64,000 nt of DNA from NCBI GenBank assembly GCA_964035575.1, contig OZ037882.1, positions 372,001-436,000 of the forward strand, read 5' to 3'. Made by a program: the position numbers and the translations under genes. The notes below the pieces were generated by a model. It was not told where the DNA came from and did no database searches. It saw only the letters and a list, made by a program, of their open reading frames with translations. Every line of letters begins with the position of its first letter. The first letter of the stretch is position 1. This document shows, piece by piece, positions 1-9,615 of this stretch. The DNA is from Rhynchopus sp. YZ270_cl-10. Taxonomy: Eukaryota > Euglenozoa > Diplonemea > Diplonemida > Diplonemidae.

Positions 1-197
1 TAACACAGATGACTTTCCATTATGCCACTTCCAAAGTACCCAAAAAAGGGTAATTGCACACCAAATGCGTAAAAAAAAAAAAGTCCTTCTCACACAAAAG
101 CAGTCAATAGCAGAGCCTGTACATGGCACGCCACCCGTCTTCTCTCCATAAGAGTACTGAGGGCACCTTCTCTTCTCCTCTCCGTTGTTGTGCGCCT

Positions 198-990
198 TCA
201 GCAGAGAGTGCACATGCCACATGCCACATGCCTCGTAGTGGAGGGTAACCTCGTTGCCAAGCGGGCTATCGTAAACCGTCGTGGAACGGCGCGAGAATGG
301 CATCCTTCACCTTGATGTCGCCACCAAATGCACAGTAACCACGTGGCCCAGCCTCCACCACCTTGAGCACTTCCTTCTCGTCCATCCATTGCCAGCCTCG
401 TAGAGTTCCTCGCGCGCACTCTTGATCCCTGTGTGTGTGTTGGGGGGTGTATTATCACGCCAAGCATACTCTCAAAGGCCTCCTCATCGTTCTTCTAAAC
501 CAGCTGCAACTTCTGCATATTCGGACCTGTTGAGGCAGTACTCCTACAGGTTGACTTCCTTACCCTCCCCAGGTGGGGAGGGTCCTTCATGCACCACAAA
601 GAGTGTGTTTGGCGTTGTGCAGTGCTCGACCTTCACTCCTACACTCTAGAGTTACTTCCTTTGAACTCCATCAGGCTCAATTGGTATCATGGACAGGGGG
701 TCGCAGATGTCTTCGTAGTGAGACAGCAGCTTCGTCTTCGTCTCCAACCTGTTTGGGTAAAGTGTGTATGTGTGTGTGTGTGAGGTAAACATACCAGTGG
801 TACAGAGGGTCCCGATGATTTCCGGGTGGTCTGGTGGTATGTGTGCGTACTATCGAAGTCAAGCATCTTCCCCCCGCGGAGGAGAGGAGAGGAGAGGAGG
901 GGAGGGGGGTGGCTTGCTGTCTACTGACTTCCTTCTCGCCGCTCTTCAGGTTGATGACAACCTTCCAGACAAATGCCTTGCCTGACGGAA
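198..990 (-). pseudogene. Decayed multi-exon gene remnant
   Basis: No single open frame spans this stretch, but the minus strand shows several coding-like pieces. One near 985-925 contains KAFVWKVVINLKSGEKEV. A second, near 835-665, reads DPLYHWLETKTKLLSHYED and continues to a segment ending MIPIEPDG; it is continuous only if a ~45-bp GTATGT...CAAACAG intron at about 755-800 is removed. Others lie near 640-550 (VEHCTTPNTLFVVHEGP) and 430-265 (EKEVLKVVEAGPRGYCAFGG). They are separated by stops and frame changes, so I read them as a broken gene, not a spliced live one. A further coding-like scrap lies at about 1520-1445. I do not recognise the family. Confidence 0.4.
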
Positions 991-1568
991 CAGTCGTGAT
1001 ATGGTTTGTGTGTGTGTGTTTTGATAACTAATAGGGGTAATTTTCGCGCAGAATATGGCCCCAATTTGGGTGTGTGTGTTTGAGACCAGGTTGTGGGCTA
1101 TTCCTAGTCGGAATAACGCCCATTTTGTCTGTGTATGTCTGTTCGTGGTGCAGATTGGGGGTGCACAGTGGTAAGAGCAACAAGCTAGCTTCGAATACAG
1201 CCGGGCAGGCTCTGGTCAAGAAATGAATTCATATACATTCTTTTCTTAGCGAAACAAAAAGAATGCAAAGAGGGTGCAAAAAATGTCAAGAAAGAAAAAG
1301 AATCCGCTTTCGATGGTATTTCAAATTTTGGCTGAAGAAAATTACAGACATGATACACCCCCTTTCCCAAATGCTATACCCACACCCCTGGCCACAGTGT
1401 ATGCTTTGAGAGACGAGTTGGACCACATAGGCTTACTCCTTTGGTGCCTTGATGATGACTACTTCCAAACCCTCCCCGATAAGCACATCCCCACCACCCT
1501 TAAAACCCTTCTCCTCTAGTCACATCAGCACCGAACCCTCAGACATTACCGTCGCGTCAGTGACACTT
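991..1568. other. Intergenic with short GT-rich repeat modules
   Basis: This holds a module ending AGAATATGGCCCC (about 1033-1066, family F8) followed by GT runs, and a related hairpin-like piece (1095-1125). Other F8 copies lie at 15080-15115, 15333-15365, 18672-18710 and 34030-34090. No convincing gene is visible; a plus-strand open frame at 1274-1519 has no recognisable features. Confidence 0.4.
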
Positions 1569-2222
1569 CTATTCGTCCTCAATAGCTCTCAATGCTGGAA
1601 AGTCGTATGTCTCCAAAGAAGTGCAACCTTCAAGAAAACTGCTCCCTACCTGTACTACTCCACTCAATCCTGTAAAATCAATTGAGGTCAACGCTGTGCA
1701 ATTTAATAAGAAGCAGTCCCCAAGGCTTGTGACATTGCTCATTCCTGCAAAGTCAATTGAGGTCAACGACGTGCAATGTGATAAAAAGTAGCCCTCAATT
1801 CGTGTCACGCCACTCAGTCCTGCAAAGTGGATTGAGGTCAACGACGTGCAACGAAGTAAGAAGCAGCCCCAAAGGCTTGTGACATTGCTCATTCCTGCAA
1901 AGTCAATTGAGGTTAACGCTGAGCAACTTAACAAGAAGTAATCCCCAAGGTAGCTGACGCTGCTCAATCCTGCAAAGTAGATAGAGGTTAACGCCGTGCA
2001 ACCTGATAAGAAGAAATCCCCAACGCTTGTGACACTGCTCAATCCTGCAAAGTTGAATGGCTCAAAAGTGCGCAATGACGTGCAGTGGCTCAGGAAGCAA
2101 CTACCTATTGCCGTGACGTTGCGCAACCCAGACAAGTTAATTGATTCCAATGACGAACACTTAGATAAGAAGTCGTCACCAATCGCAGTAATAGCCAACG
2201 GGACACTCAGATCAAGGCTACG
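1569..2222 (-). pseudogene. 3' part of a ubiquitin-like/leucine-rich-repeat gene cut by a transposon
   Basis: This fragment encodes about seven to eight leucine-rich repeats of 25 residues. The pattern is F-x-G-[LM]-S-x-V-T-x-[LI], then FL, C-T-x-L-T-S-I-D, as in the BspA-like LRR_5 class. The repeats are also visible in DNA with a 75-bp period. A start codon appears at 2234, but it lies inside the inverted end of an inserted element, so it is not the real start. The 5' part of the gene is at 7943-8313. Both cut ends carry the same 5 bp (CTACG). Taking out the element and one copy of those 5 bp joins the two parts in frame, and the LRR spacing runs on across the join. The ancestral product would be about 339 residues. 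Such repeats usually bind protein or glycan ligands; the function here is unknown. Confidence 0.8.
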
Positions 2223-3169
2223 GAGGCACGGCAAAAATGCGCATTTTTGATATTTTTGATATTTTTGGCAGAATTTTTTGGGCGTTTTTTGCGTTTTTTT
2301 AGGGAAAAATAGTGAGGGGAGTTGGGTCCAGTCATAGGAAGTATAGAGAATTTTTGAAAAATTCTTCCATTGGAATAAGGGTTTGCGGGCCTTGCCCTCT
2401 GAGGTGTTAGAAGGTTTGCAGGTTTGCAGGTTTGCAGGTTTAAGGAGGCGAATCTGTGTGGATGAGGGTTGAGGGTGCTTAGATGGGGTATGATACTGAG
2501 GTGCTTAAATGGTGGTTTTGTAGGTTACATAGTCACGAGACTGCCCTTGTATTAAAAGGGGGAAGAGGGGAGATGATAGGGGACAAGGCTACCAATCCGA
2601 CTTAAACCGACTCAGTAGGGTCAGGTCGGACCGACCCAAACCTACCCAGCAAAAAGGTCAAAAAATAGATGTCAATTTTGAGACACTTTTTTTCCACTTT
2701 TTTCCTTAGGGATTTTTCCAGGTACTTAGCGAAGCGTTAGGGCGACTTAAGTCCCTTGGCCCCAGCGCCCTATGGGGCGCCTCCTCGTCGGGCCGTTAGG
2801 GCCCTCCGGTGGCCAGGTTCTTTCTCTGGGCTTAGAGGCTCGAAGTTCCCCGTCAGATTGGAGCTGGTGTGCTTTATGAGGCTCGCTCGTCTAGATTGAG
2901 GCTCGCTCGTCCGGATTGGGCTAGCTCGTCCGCCTTCGGCTAGACCCTCCGCCTTTGGGTGGGCTCGTGGATCTCCGTTATGTACGTACGGGTTCGATAC
3001 TCTGGTTGGAGTGTGACAGCACGCCATTTCTTGAGCACGTTGGTAACACACGAAGTGCAATGGCGATAATGGAAAGATAGATGCCGGCATTGGTGAATTG
3101 CTGGAGTTCTGCACAGGAAGCTAGCATGACGTAGAATCACTGTGTGAACAAAATGACCGTATTTTGGTT

Positions 3170-3660
3170 GAAAATTTGACTTGAAAATTTTTTTCATAAT
3201 TTGCCCAATCGAAGGTTTTCCTTGGATTTTTTGGGCCATTTTATGACGTACCACGCCCGATTTTGGGCGAAAAAAAATATTTTTTTTTGGTCAAAAATCG
3301 CCTTGTATTACCACTGTATTGGTGTAGGCTTGTACACAGAAGTGTGTTTTGTGTAACCACAGATGGTCAAAACACCCGATTTTTGCATTTTTTTTGCATT
3401 TTTTGGTGCCCAAAGACCCACCTCAGTGGTCGAAATTTTCCCGAAAAAAAAATTTTTTTTTTTGAGATTTTTCGATTTTTTGACAAGGCGCTGGCCCATA
3501 CAAAGTGCACTGGCGGTACAGAAAATGGCTGGGGAATAAACTCTAGATGCTCAAAACAGCCCAATTCATGCTTTTTTTGACTTTTTGGTCCCAGAAGGGT
3601 GCCTAGGGTGTAGTGAGCAGGCCTCAAAAACACTTGTGAAAAAAAAAAATTTTTTTTATA
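3170..3660. repeat. Degenerate ~190-bp tandem units with A-run/T-run hairpins
   Basis: Units alternate a run of A followed by a run of T with related spacer sequence. The spacer containing GACAAGGCGCTGGCCCATAC and TCTAGATGCTCAAAACA near 3480-3560 is repeated directly at 5345-5430, on the other side of the recombinase element. This suggests that the recombinase element landed inside a pre-existing array. No coding sequence is seen. Confidence 0.6.
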
Positions 3661-3662
3661 TC

Positions 3663-5135
3663 ACATGTGAAAATGACTTTTTGCTGGGATCCTTCACAAA
3701 CGGGGCGTGAAATAAAGTGAGCTTTTTTTCACGCTTGCTCTTAGTAATTTCGCTGGAGGCGTGAAAAAAAGTTTCACTGGCGTGAAAAAAAGTTTCACTG
3801 TTTTCTGTCAGTCACAAAACCACACACTCCACCCTACAAATCATGCCAAGGACCAAGAAGAAGGAGGCTATGGAGGATCTGTATGAGACCGAGCTTCTGG
3901 CAGGGTTGAAGTCAAGCACTGCATACAAAACGGAGTGGAATAAGTTTTTACAACACAATAAAATCACGGGGCGGAAGCAGCCAAGAGAAGAACATGTGGT
4001 CTCTTACTTGACACACCTGCGCGAAGAACGCAGCTACAAAGCCAGCTCATTATGGTCGTGCTACTCTAAGCTCAACTTTATGTTCAAGACGGAGTTCGAC
4101 TTTTCACTAAAGGAGTACCACCGCATCGGGCTGTTGCTGAAGACCTGGGGAAGTGACGAATCGACGAAGAAGAGCAAGACGTTTTCGAAGGGAGAAGTGG
4201 AGATGTTTCTCAAGATGAGCGAGTTGAGCGACTGCTACTGGTGTGTCCGCAAGGCTTACGTCGCGGTGTGTTTTCTGTCGGGAATGAGATGCACAGAAGC
4301 ACTGATGCTTGAGATGACAAATTATCAGGAATCACCAGTGGGATACCTCTTCACGTACCAGCACTGTGCTAAGGTGAAAAAGGCCGACATGGAGCGTGGG
4401 AGGTTTGTGGTACCAAGAGACAGCATCTACTTTTGTGTGGTGGAGGAGTACCTGAACCGGCGCTCACCAGTTTCACAGGAGGGTCGCTTCTTCATCACTG
4501 GAACTAAGACGACAGCTGACAGAACTACTACTGGGACCTTTCGTGTGCAACCTCTTGGCATCAACAAAATGTACGGCATACCTGCAGAAGTCGCGAGGGT
4601 GCTTGCGCTGGACGGTTCGTACACTGGGCACAGCTTCCGCAGGTCTTCTGCGACTCAAGCCGCTGAGGCAGGAGCATCTATTGTACAGATGCAACGCCAC
4701 TATGGGTGGGTCAGTCAGGCAATGCCACAAAGGTACACCGAAGTCACACAGGCCGGTCAAGTTGCGATGTCACAGCTGTTGACACAGAACAACAGTCCCC
4801 CAACTCAGACGCCACAAGAAGTCAAGATTAACATCAATGTGCAACAGAACAAACCATGATCATGAGTGCAAAAAAAAAAACCCCCCTTCTGTGATGCTCT
4901 ATACACCTGCCCCCCCCCCTACAGGCGAGATGAGTGGTGACATCTTGTAATTAGTACCAGTCATAGGAGGCATATATCAAAAAAAGTAACCCCTTCCCTG
5001 CTTTTGATTGATGTTCACATGTTCCCCTACTCTCATTCACACTCTCACTTACAGGTACCCACATTTTGTTCATAAAATCACTCTATTTTACGTCTCGTTT
5101 GTGAAGGATCCCAGCAAAAATATCATTTTCACTTG
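3663..5135 (+). mobile_element. Crypton-like tyrosine recombinase element with long inverted repeats
   Basis: The recombinase gene at 3843-4859 is flanked by a ~45-bp near-identical inverted repeat. The left arm is 3663-3707, with core TTTGCTGGGATCCTTCACAA; the right arm is 5091-5135. Next to each arm are further palindromic tracts of the GTGAAATAAAGTG...TTTTTTCACGC type. The one on the right (5160-5304) folds into a long hairpin capped by an inner stem of GGGCAATAA type. No reverse transcriptase, DDE transposase or other open frame is present, which fits a Crypton-type DNA transposon. Typical Cryptons lack terminal inverted repeats, so the arms are unusual. The intact gene and matching arms suggest a recent insertion. 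Confidence 0.7.
3843..4859 (+). CDS. Tyrosine recombinase (Crypton/phage-integrase type), intact
   Basis: This 338-residue open frame has a lysine-rich start, an N-terminal helical (SAM-like) DNA-binding region (about 15-105) and a C-terminal catalytic domain (about 115-305). The expected active-site set is present: R149 in LSGMRCTEAL, a candidate Lys at 178-180, H263-S-F-R266, H286 or W289 in RHYGWV, and the nucleophile Y298 in QRYTEV. By family knowledge it cuts and rejoins DNA through a 3'-phosphotyrosine link without making a target duplication. The start is the first ATG after the left repeat and gives a normal family length. It is the only confident gene on the plus strand and belongs to the mobile element, not the host gene cluster. 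The gene looks whole; whether it is active cannot be told from sequence. Confidence 0.9.
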   Translation: MPRTKKKEAMEDLYETELLAGLKSSTAYKTEWNKFLQHNKITGRKQPREEHVVSYLTHLREERSYKASSLWSCYSKLNFMFKTEFDFSLKEYHRIGLLLKTWGSDESTKKSKTFSKGEVEMFLKMSELSDCYWCVRKAYVAVCFLSGMRCTEALMLEMTNYQESPVGYLFTYQHCAKVKKADMERGRFVVPRDSIYFCVVEEYLNRRSPVSQEGRFFITGTKTTADRTTTGTFRVQPLGINKMYGIPAEVARVLALDGSYTGHSFRRSSATQAAEAGASIVQMQRHYGWVSQAMPQRYTEVTQAGQVAMSQLLTQNNSPPTQTPQEVKININVQQNKP

Positions 5136-5157
5136 TAAAACAAAACTACGTATTAGT

Positions 5158-5306
5158 TTGAAATAAAGTGCGTTTTTTCACTTCCACGTATTTTGTCTCA
5201 CTCGTGCTCTATTATTGCCCTCGCCTGCGGCTCGGGCAATAAACTCTCACTCGTGAGCCAAAATTACGTGGGCGTGAAAAAAAGTGCACTTTATTTCACG
5301 CTAATA
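5158..5306. repeat. Long imperfect hairpin at the recombinase element's right flank
   Basis: The arm starting GAAATAAAGTGCG at 5159 pairs with the arm ending GCACTTTATTTC at about 5302. The paired tracts include CCACGTA and CAAAAT. A second inner stem (TATTGCCC with GGGCAATA) sits at the centre. The total is about 145 bp. The same end sequence appears at 3706-3737 beside the left arm, so this is probably part of the element's recognition ends. Confidence 0.6.
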
Positions 5307-5522
5307 ATTAGTTATTTTTTTTTTTGAGATTTTTCGATTTTTTTTGACAAGGCGCTGGCCCATACAAACTGTACAGGGTGGGTATTTTATACACAAAATA
5401 GCCGTGGAATAAATTCTAGATGCTCAAAACATCAAAATTCTGGCTTTATTTGCATTTTTGGTGCAGACATGTGCAAAAAAAAAATTTTTTTTTCTGTGGG
5501 AAAAATTTTGTGAAAAAAAAAA

Positions 5523-7746
5523 GGGGAATAGTCAGTTATACCCTACCCTTTTTTTGAAATGGTCAGAGATACCCGAAAATAAGTTCAGATATACCCGAAA
5601 ACCAGAAATAGGGCATAACTGACTATATCTGAACTTATTTTCGGGTATTTGAACTTATTTTCGGGTATATCTGAACTTTTTTCGGGTATCTCTGAACTTA
5701 TTTGGGGTACCCACTTATTTGGGGGTACCCCCTTTGATTTTTTGCCCAGTGGGTGAGTGACCCACCATGAGGGAATGCGACAGCAGAGACAGCATTGAAG
5801 CAGCATGGTATGATTTTCACCCCTCTACCCCACACACAGTTACTTTTAGTGGGGGTAAATACCCGCAAACCCGCAAACCCTTATACATGGTCCCTCGCTT
5901 CGCTTGGGAACCATTAGTGCAGCAGGAAACTCTCTGTAGCGTGAAAAAAGGCTACCTTATTTCGCGGAAATACATAGTTATTACCACTTTTTTCATTAAC
6001 CTCACCCTTCCCGACTACTGCGTTTGTATACCATAACTTAATCACACCCCACATTTACACTCATCACAGGATCGTGAAATCTGAACTGCATCCGTGATTG
6101 CGATGAGCGCCGCTCTCCGACATTCAACAACTCAAAATCCAAGGCTTCACCCAAATCAATCTATTCTAGATTTGTTTGTGGACGAAGACCTGGGGGTGGG
6201 AACACTTTGTCAGTCACTGCTATAGCCATTAACCCAGGGAGCATAGCTAGTGCAAGAAATTCGACTTTGGAAACCTTCCGGAAAGTCTGTCCTCTGCTTA
6301 CGGAGGACGAGGCACAAGAAAATATTGCGTTCCCCCAGAAAACCAGTGCACATTTCACACTCCTTGTGGGTGGTCTTGTTGCCTTTTTTGTCAAGTAATT
6401 TTGGCCCAGGCATGCTCTCGAAGCATGACAATTTAGTGTGTATGGGGCAGGGTGTTGTTTTGTTCTGAATTCTCTTTGTTATAACATCTAAGTCAATTGC
6501 GGGTGGTGGTTTGTGTAGCGTGAGGCACTCTTTTTAGCAAACTTCCTGCGGCTGCTAAAGTGTTATTTCTCCGGATTTAACAACGTACAGCGTAACATAG
6601 TGGTTTAGCCTGGTCGACACAACCTTTGATAGATATGGGATAACCAACCCCCTTCGACCCCTCGTGGGTTCACTGAACAAGCCCTAGTGGTAGTTAAACG
6701 CGATTGACATTTACATTTCTTAGAGATGAAAGAACAAGATAACACTTCTGTACCCGCGCATCAAAATTGTGGAAAACTTTGCACCCCAAACACCCTCAAC
6801 AACGCCCGCCAAAAGGCGCCCCTTGTTGCTGGGAGTTGGTTCTCATGATACCTGCACAGCGGGCATTCCTCTGAGTCCAACGCATGTTTGGCCTGTCTGC
6901 GGCGTTGTACTTCAGGTGCACGAAGACAGGGTCTGGTGGTAAATTTTGCGTAGTACTGCGACGTGGTACTGCGTGGGTCTGGGAACCTGGGTACCTGGGT
7001 ACAGGAAATTTGTTGTGGAAGACATCAACCACCATGTATTGAGGAGGGTAAGACAGTGTTCGCAGTTTCTACCTGATAGCATTACAACATTTAACTTCTC
7101 CACGGGGGTCTTGGGCCGTTCACTCGGTTCTACCTTGACTACCGGAAGATATTCTTGAGGCCTTTTTGGTCTCTAGAATATCCGGTCTTCCCGAACGGAG
7201 GCACACTTTGTGTGTTACTACGACCTGGCAATTTCCAGCAGTAGGTTAAGTAATCTTTCTTGTAAATTGTTGGATCATTATCTCCTCAGTGCATGAATGC
7301 CCCACGTGACTGGACACTTTTGTGTTTGTCATGTGGAGCTGTGGTTGCTCTTTCACGACTTTTTTCCTGTTCCTGGGTACCTGGACCTGGACCTCTGGTA
7401 TCTGGGTATCTGGGTATCTGGGTATCTGGGTATCTGGGTATCTGGGTATCTGGGTATCTGGGTATCTGGGTATCTGGGTATCTGGGTATCTGGGTATCTG
7501 GGTATCTGGGTATACCCGAAAACCAACTTTTTTGGGGTACCCGAAAAAAGTTGGCGATATGGTCAGACATGCCCGAAAATAAGTTGAGAAATAGTCAGAG
7601 ATACCCGAAATACCCGAAAATAAGTTCAGATATTGGTCAGTTATGCCCTATTTTTGAAAATGGGGCATCTCTGACCAATATCTGAACTTATTTTCGGGTA
7701 TCTCTGACCATTTCAAAAAAAGGGTAGGGCATAACTGACTATTCCC
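5523..7746. mobile_element. 2.2-kb element with ~70-bp terminal inverted repeats, no intact gene
   Basis: The left end begins GGGGAATAGTCAGTTAT at 5523; the right end is its inverse, finishing CTATTCCCC at 7746. Both arms continue for about 70 bp with copies of CCCGAAAATAAGTTCAGATA. Any target duplication is hidden by A runs on both sides. The interior holds an 8-bp minisatellite at 7398-7513 and scraps of open frame (for example minus strand 6796-7035) that I cannot place in a transposase family. Confidence 0.6.
7398..7513. repeat. (TATCTGGG)n minisatellite
   Basis: About 14 head-to-tail copies of an 8-bp unit, essentially perfect, lie within the right part of the 5523-7746 element. Since 8 is not a multiple of 3, it reads through in all plus frames as repeated GYLGIWVS-like peptides, which are not real proteins. 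Confidence 0.95.
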
Positions 7747-7817
7747 CAAAAAAAAAAAAAAAAATTCTGTGGGAAAATTTTTGTGATGTCGAAAAAAAAA
7801 ATTTTTTTTTCTTGAAA

Positions 7818-7942
7818 GAGGCACGGCACTTTTGTGGAATTTTGTGGAATTTTGTGGAATTTTGTGGAATTTTTTTATAAGGGGAAAAAGTAGAAGTCGA
7901 GTTTTTGAAATTCCACAAAATTCCACAAAAGTGCCGTGCCTC
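7818..7942. repeat. 125-bp palindrome forming the right end of the outer insertion
   Basis: It begins GAGGCACGGCACTTTTGTGG and ends with the inverse of that sequence. On the left the GTGGAATTTT unit is iterated four times. The outer end at 7942 abuts the CTACG target duplication. The inner end at 7818 does not abut a matching duplication, so the palindrome is better read as part of the 5.72-kb element than as a separate insertion. Confidence 0.7.
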
Positions 7943-8313
7943 CTACGTAAATTATTTTTTTCCAGAAACCTGGACGGAATCGCAGTTACAAGTTCTGCCT
8001 GCAGAAACAACCGCGCTACGTTGGGGTCTTCTACAAGCGCAAGCCTCTCTGGTGTGAGATCTCTCATACCCAATGCACGAAGAGCTGCGACAGCCTTCTC
8101 CTTGTCCATCTGCGTCAACACGACTGTGTCGCCAGCACTCAGCGCTGTGATGTTGATGTCCTCTCCTTCGCCGTTCCCGAAGCTCATGAGAAAGCTGTGT
8201 TCAGCAAACCCCACTGTAGCTGCCACCTTCCGCCGCAGGTCCTTCGCTGTGTCATCCACATCCACATCGACGACGTACGTCCGACCATCAAACCCCTCGA
8301 TATTGAGTTCCAT
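7943..8313 (-). pseudogene. 5' part of the ubiquitin-like/LRR gene (cut by insertion)
   Basis: The start codon is at 8313. The first ~70 residues (MELNIEGFDG to VVLTQMD) have the pattern of a ubiquitin-like beta-grasp domain: two short strands, a charged helix, then a closing strand with AGDTVVLTQ. A linker (KEKAVAALRALGMRDLTPER) follows, then the first LRR-type segment (ELVTAIPSRFLEKN). The frame then enters the inserted element. Residues 1-123 belong to the host gene; the rest of the gene is at 1569-2222. The N-terminal module resembles, in pattern, the first 75 residues of the propeller genes at 47.7-53.3 kb. The pair are therefore read as members of one family of ubiquitin-like plus repeat-domain proteins. 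The function is unknown. Confidence 0.75.
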
Positions 8314-9037
8314 TGGTGTTTTGTGTGTTTTCTGTTGGTTTTCTGTTGGCGGAACTAAATGTGTTTTTGAAATACAGAAAAAAAAAGGGTGCATTTCCTG
8401 AATCCCGGCAAATGAACTGCTGATTTGGTGTGGCCGACGACCCCAAAGTAGCACAAAATAGCACCCCCCCTTCAGCCATGTTTATTAACAAAAAAAACGA
8501 TGTTTCTCTGGGCAGGGGGGAAAGAGAATGTCAGAAGAGGAAACAAAAACACCCCCCCTTTTTTTTTTCCTTTGGTCTACCTTTTACCTCATTAGGTGTT
8601 ATGGTCTGAGAAGAAAAAAAAATCAAAATCACGTTTTTTTTTTCTCCCTTATTTTTACCAGAGGAGTTCCTCTTCTGTAAAAACAAGCGAAGCTGATGGA
8701 CTGCCAATGCACAATAGCGTGAATGGCAAAATAGAAAAGCTAACAACAAAAAAAAAAAGCTAAAAGAGAGAATCGATGGGGAAAAAAAAGAAAGGTTTAT
8801 AAGATGAACCTAAGCCTCTCGTGCTTTTGCATATTCATCTTAGTCACCAAAAAATAAGAAAAAAAAAATTGAAAGATGGGTGTGTGTGCAGAACATCTGC
8901 AAAACACATCCTTCAAAACAAAAAAAAAAAAAAAACAAGACAACAAAAACTTGGAAGTGAAATGAAGCAAAATCAAAAAAAAAAAAAAAAAACCCACTAT
9001 GGAACGTCGATCGAATGAGAGAGAACAGAAGAATTTG
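8314..9037. other. Intergenic: 5' leader of the split gene and A/T runs
   Basis: An F9-like palindromic piece (GTGTGGCCGACGACCCCAAA to CCCCTTCAGCCA) lies at about 8425-8477, and a diverged F1 module (TTTATAAGATGAACC, then TTAGTCACC) at 8795-8850. The rest is long A and T runs with no gene seen. Confidence 0.5.
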
Positions 9038-9350
9038 GTGATGACTTCATCACGGTGCTAATATAGCTGGCCTTATGTCGGGCTTGCCTGGTTGGGGTTT
9101 CACCTCAAGCCCAGCTATACCGTATGATAGTCATTGCACTGACCTGAAGGTTGGTTGTGATGCATATCTAGGTATTTGCGCCTTTGTTATACACAGCAAG
9201 ACCCCTGACTATATGGGTTCGTCCCAGCCTGGAGTCATCACGCTTGCGTGAGCTCCTTAAAGGGAAAAACAGTCGGGAAGACACAATGGTGAAAATCACC
9301 AGACTACCTAAACGACGCAGATAGCCGTGTACCCTGGGGTATACTAAATA
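9038..9350. ncRNA. Candidate structured RNA (hairpin cluster), identity unknown
   Basis: Five short stems occur in about 310 bp, in a non-AT-rich island between A/T runs. They are GTGATGA/TCATCAC (9038-9053), ATAGCTGG paired with CCAGCTAT enclosing GGGCTTG/CAAGCCC (9063-9118), TCACGCTTGCGTGA (9238-9251), TGGTGAAAATCACCA (9287-9301) and GTGTACCCTGGGGTATAC (9327-9344). No long open frame overlaps. I compared it by eye with tRNA, U1-U6, SRP, RNase P, 5S and group I intron core motifs and found no convincing match. Confidence 0.3.
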
Positions 9351-9489
9351 TCATGCAAAAAAATGCAGCTTCGAAATGCATGATTTTACATGATTTTTTT
9401 TGAATTTCACGCAAATACTCATTTTACGTTAGCATAGTTGTTAACGTTGGGAGTTGCTGCAAAAAAAAAATATATATATATATAGAAAC

Positions 9490-9615
9490 TTAACACTCAT
9501 CACACAAGAAACCCCTATGAGAGGGTTGTAGTGAAACGTACACACCCTCGACCTGTTTGGTGAGGTGTGGCTCTGCAGCGCGGTTCATCCCCCAAGAACC
9601 GCACAGTGTGTTCAA
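9490..9615. ncRNA. Second candidate structured RNA next to the first
   Basis: This is a second GC-rich island with three stems in ~100 bp: AACCC/GGGTT (9510-9527), CACACCCTCGACC against GGTGAGGTGTG (9541-9570) and a perfect GCGGTTC/GAACCGC hairpin (9580-9602). It begins just after a short TA repeat at 9470-9485. Its identity is unknown, and it could be part of the same transcript as the 9038-9350 island. Confidence 0.25.

Larger units (their letters stand above)
2218..7947. mobile_element. 5.72-kb nested insertion with 10-bp inverted ends and 5-bp target duplication
   Basis: The left end at 2223 reads GAGGCACGGCA and the right end at 7942 is its inverse (GCCGTGCCTC). The flanking 5 bp, CTACG, occur at 2218-2222 and 7943-7947. 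The right end (7818-7942) is itself a 125-bp near-perfect palindrome built on GTGGAATTTT units. Inside are a short GGTTTGCA repeat (2411-2441), a GC-rich patch (2760-2990), degenerate ~190-bp tandem units (3170-3660, resuming at 5316-5520), a tyrosine-recombinase element (3663-5135), a 145-bp hairpin (5160-5304) and a second inverted-end element (5523-7746). No DDE transposase gene is visible for the outer ends, so the outer element may be non-autonomous. I cannot assign it to a named superfamily. A 153-bp palindrome at 41590-41742 and a 79-bp one at 19728-19806 also have 5-bp duplications. Confidence 0.75.

Noticed and set aside
1650-2100. Regular 75-bp repeats that could suggest a CRISPR array
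   Set aside because: The period encodes 25-residue leucine-rich repeats in one frame and has no unique spacers; the organism is a eukaryote.
7398-7513. Possible telomeric repeat
   Set aside because: The unit TATCTGGG is not a known telomere motif, is internal to a transposon-like element and is only ~115 bp long.
7297-7685. Plus-strand peptides with GYLGIWVS repeats
   Set aside because: These are translations of the TATCTGGG minisatellite in several frames, not proteins.
9180-9250. tRNA-like GGTTCGTCCC segment
   Set aside because: No matching acceptor, D or anticodon arms at tRNA spacing.
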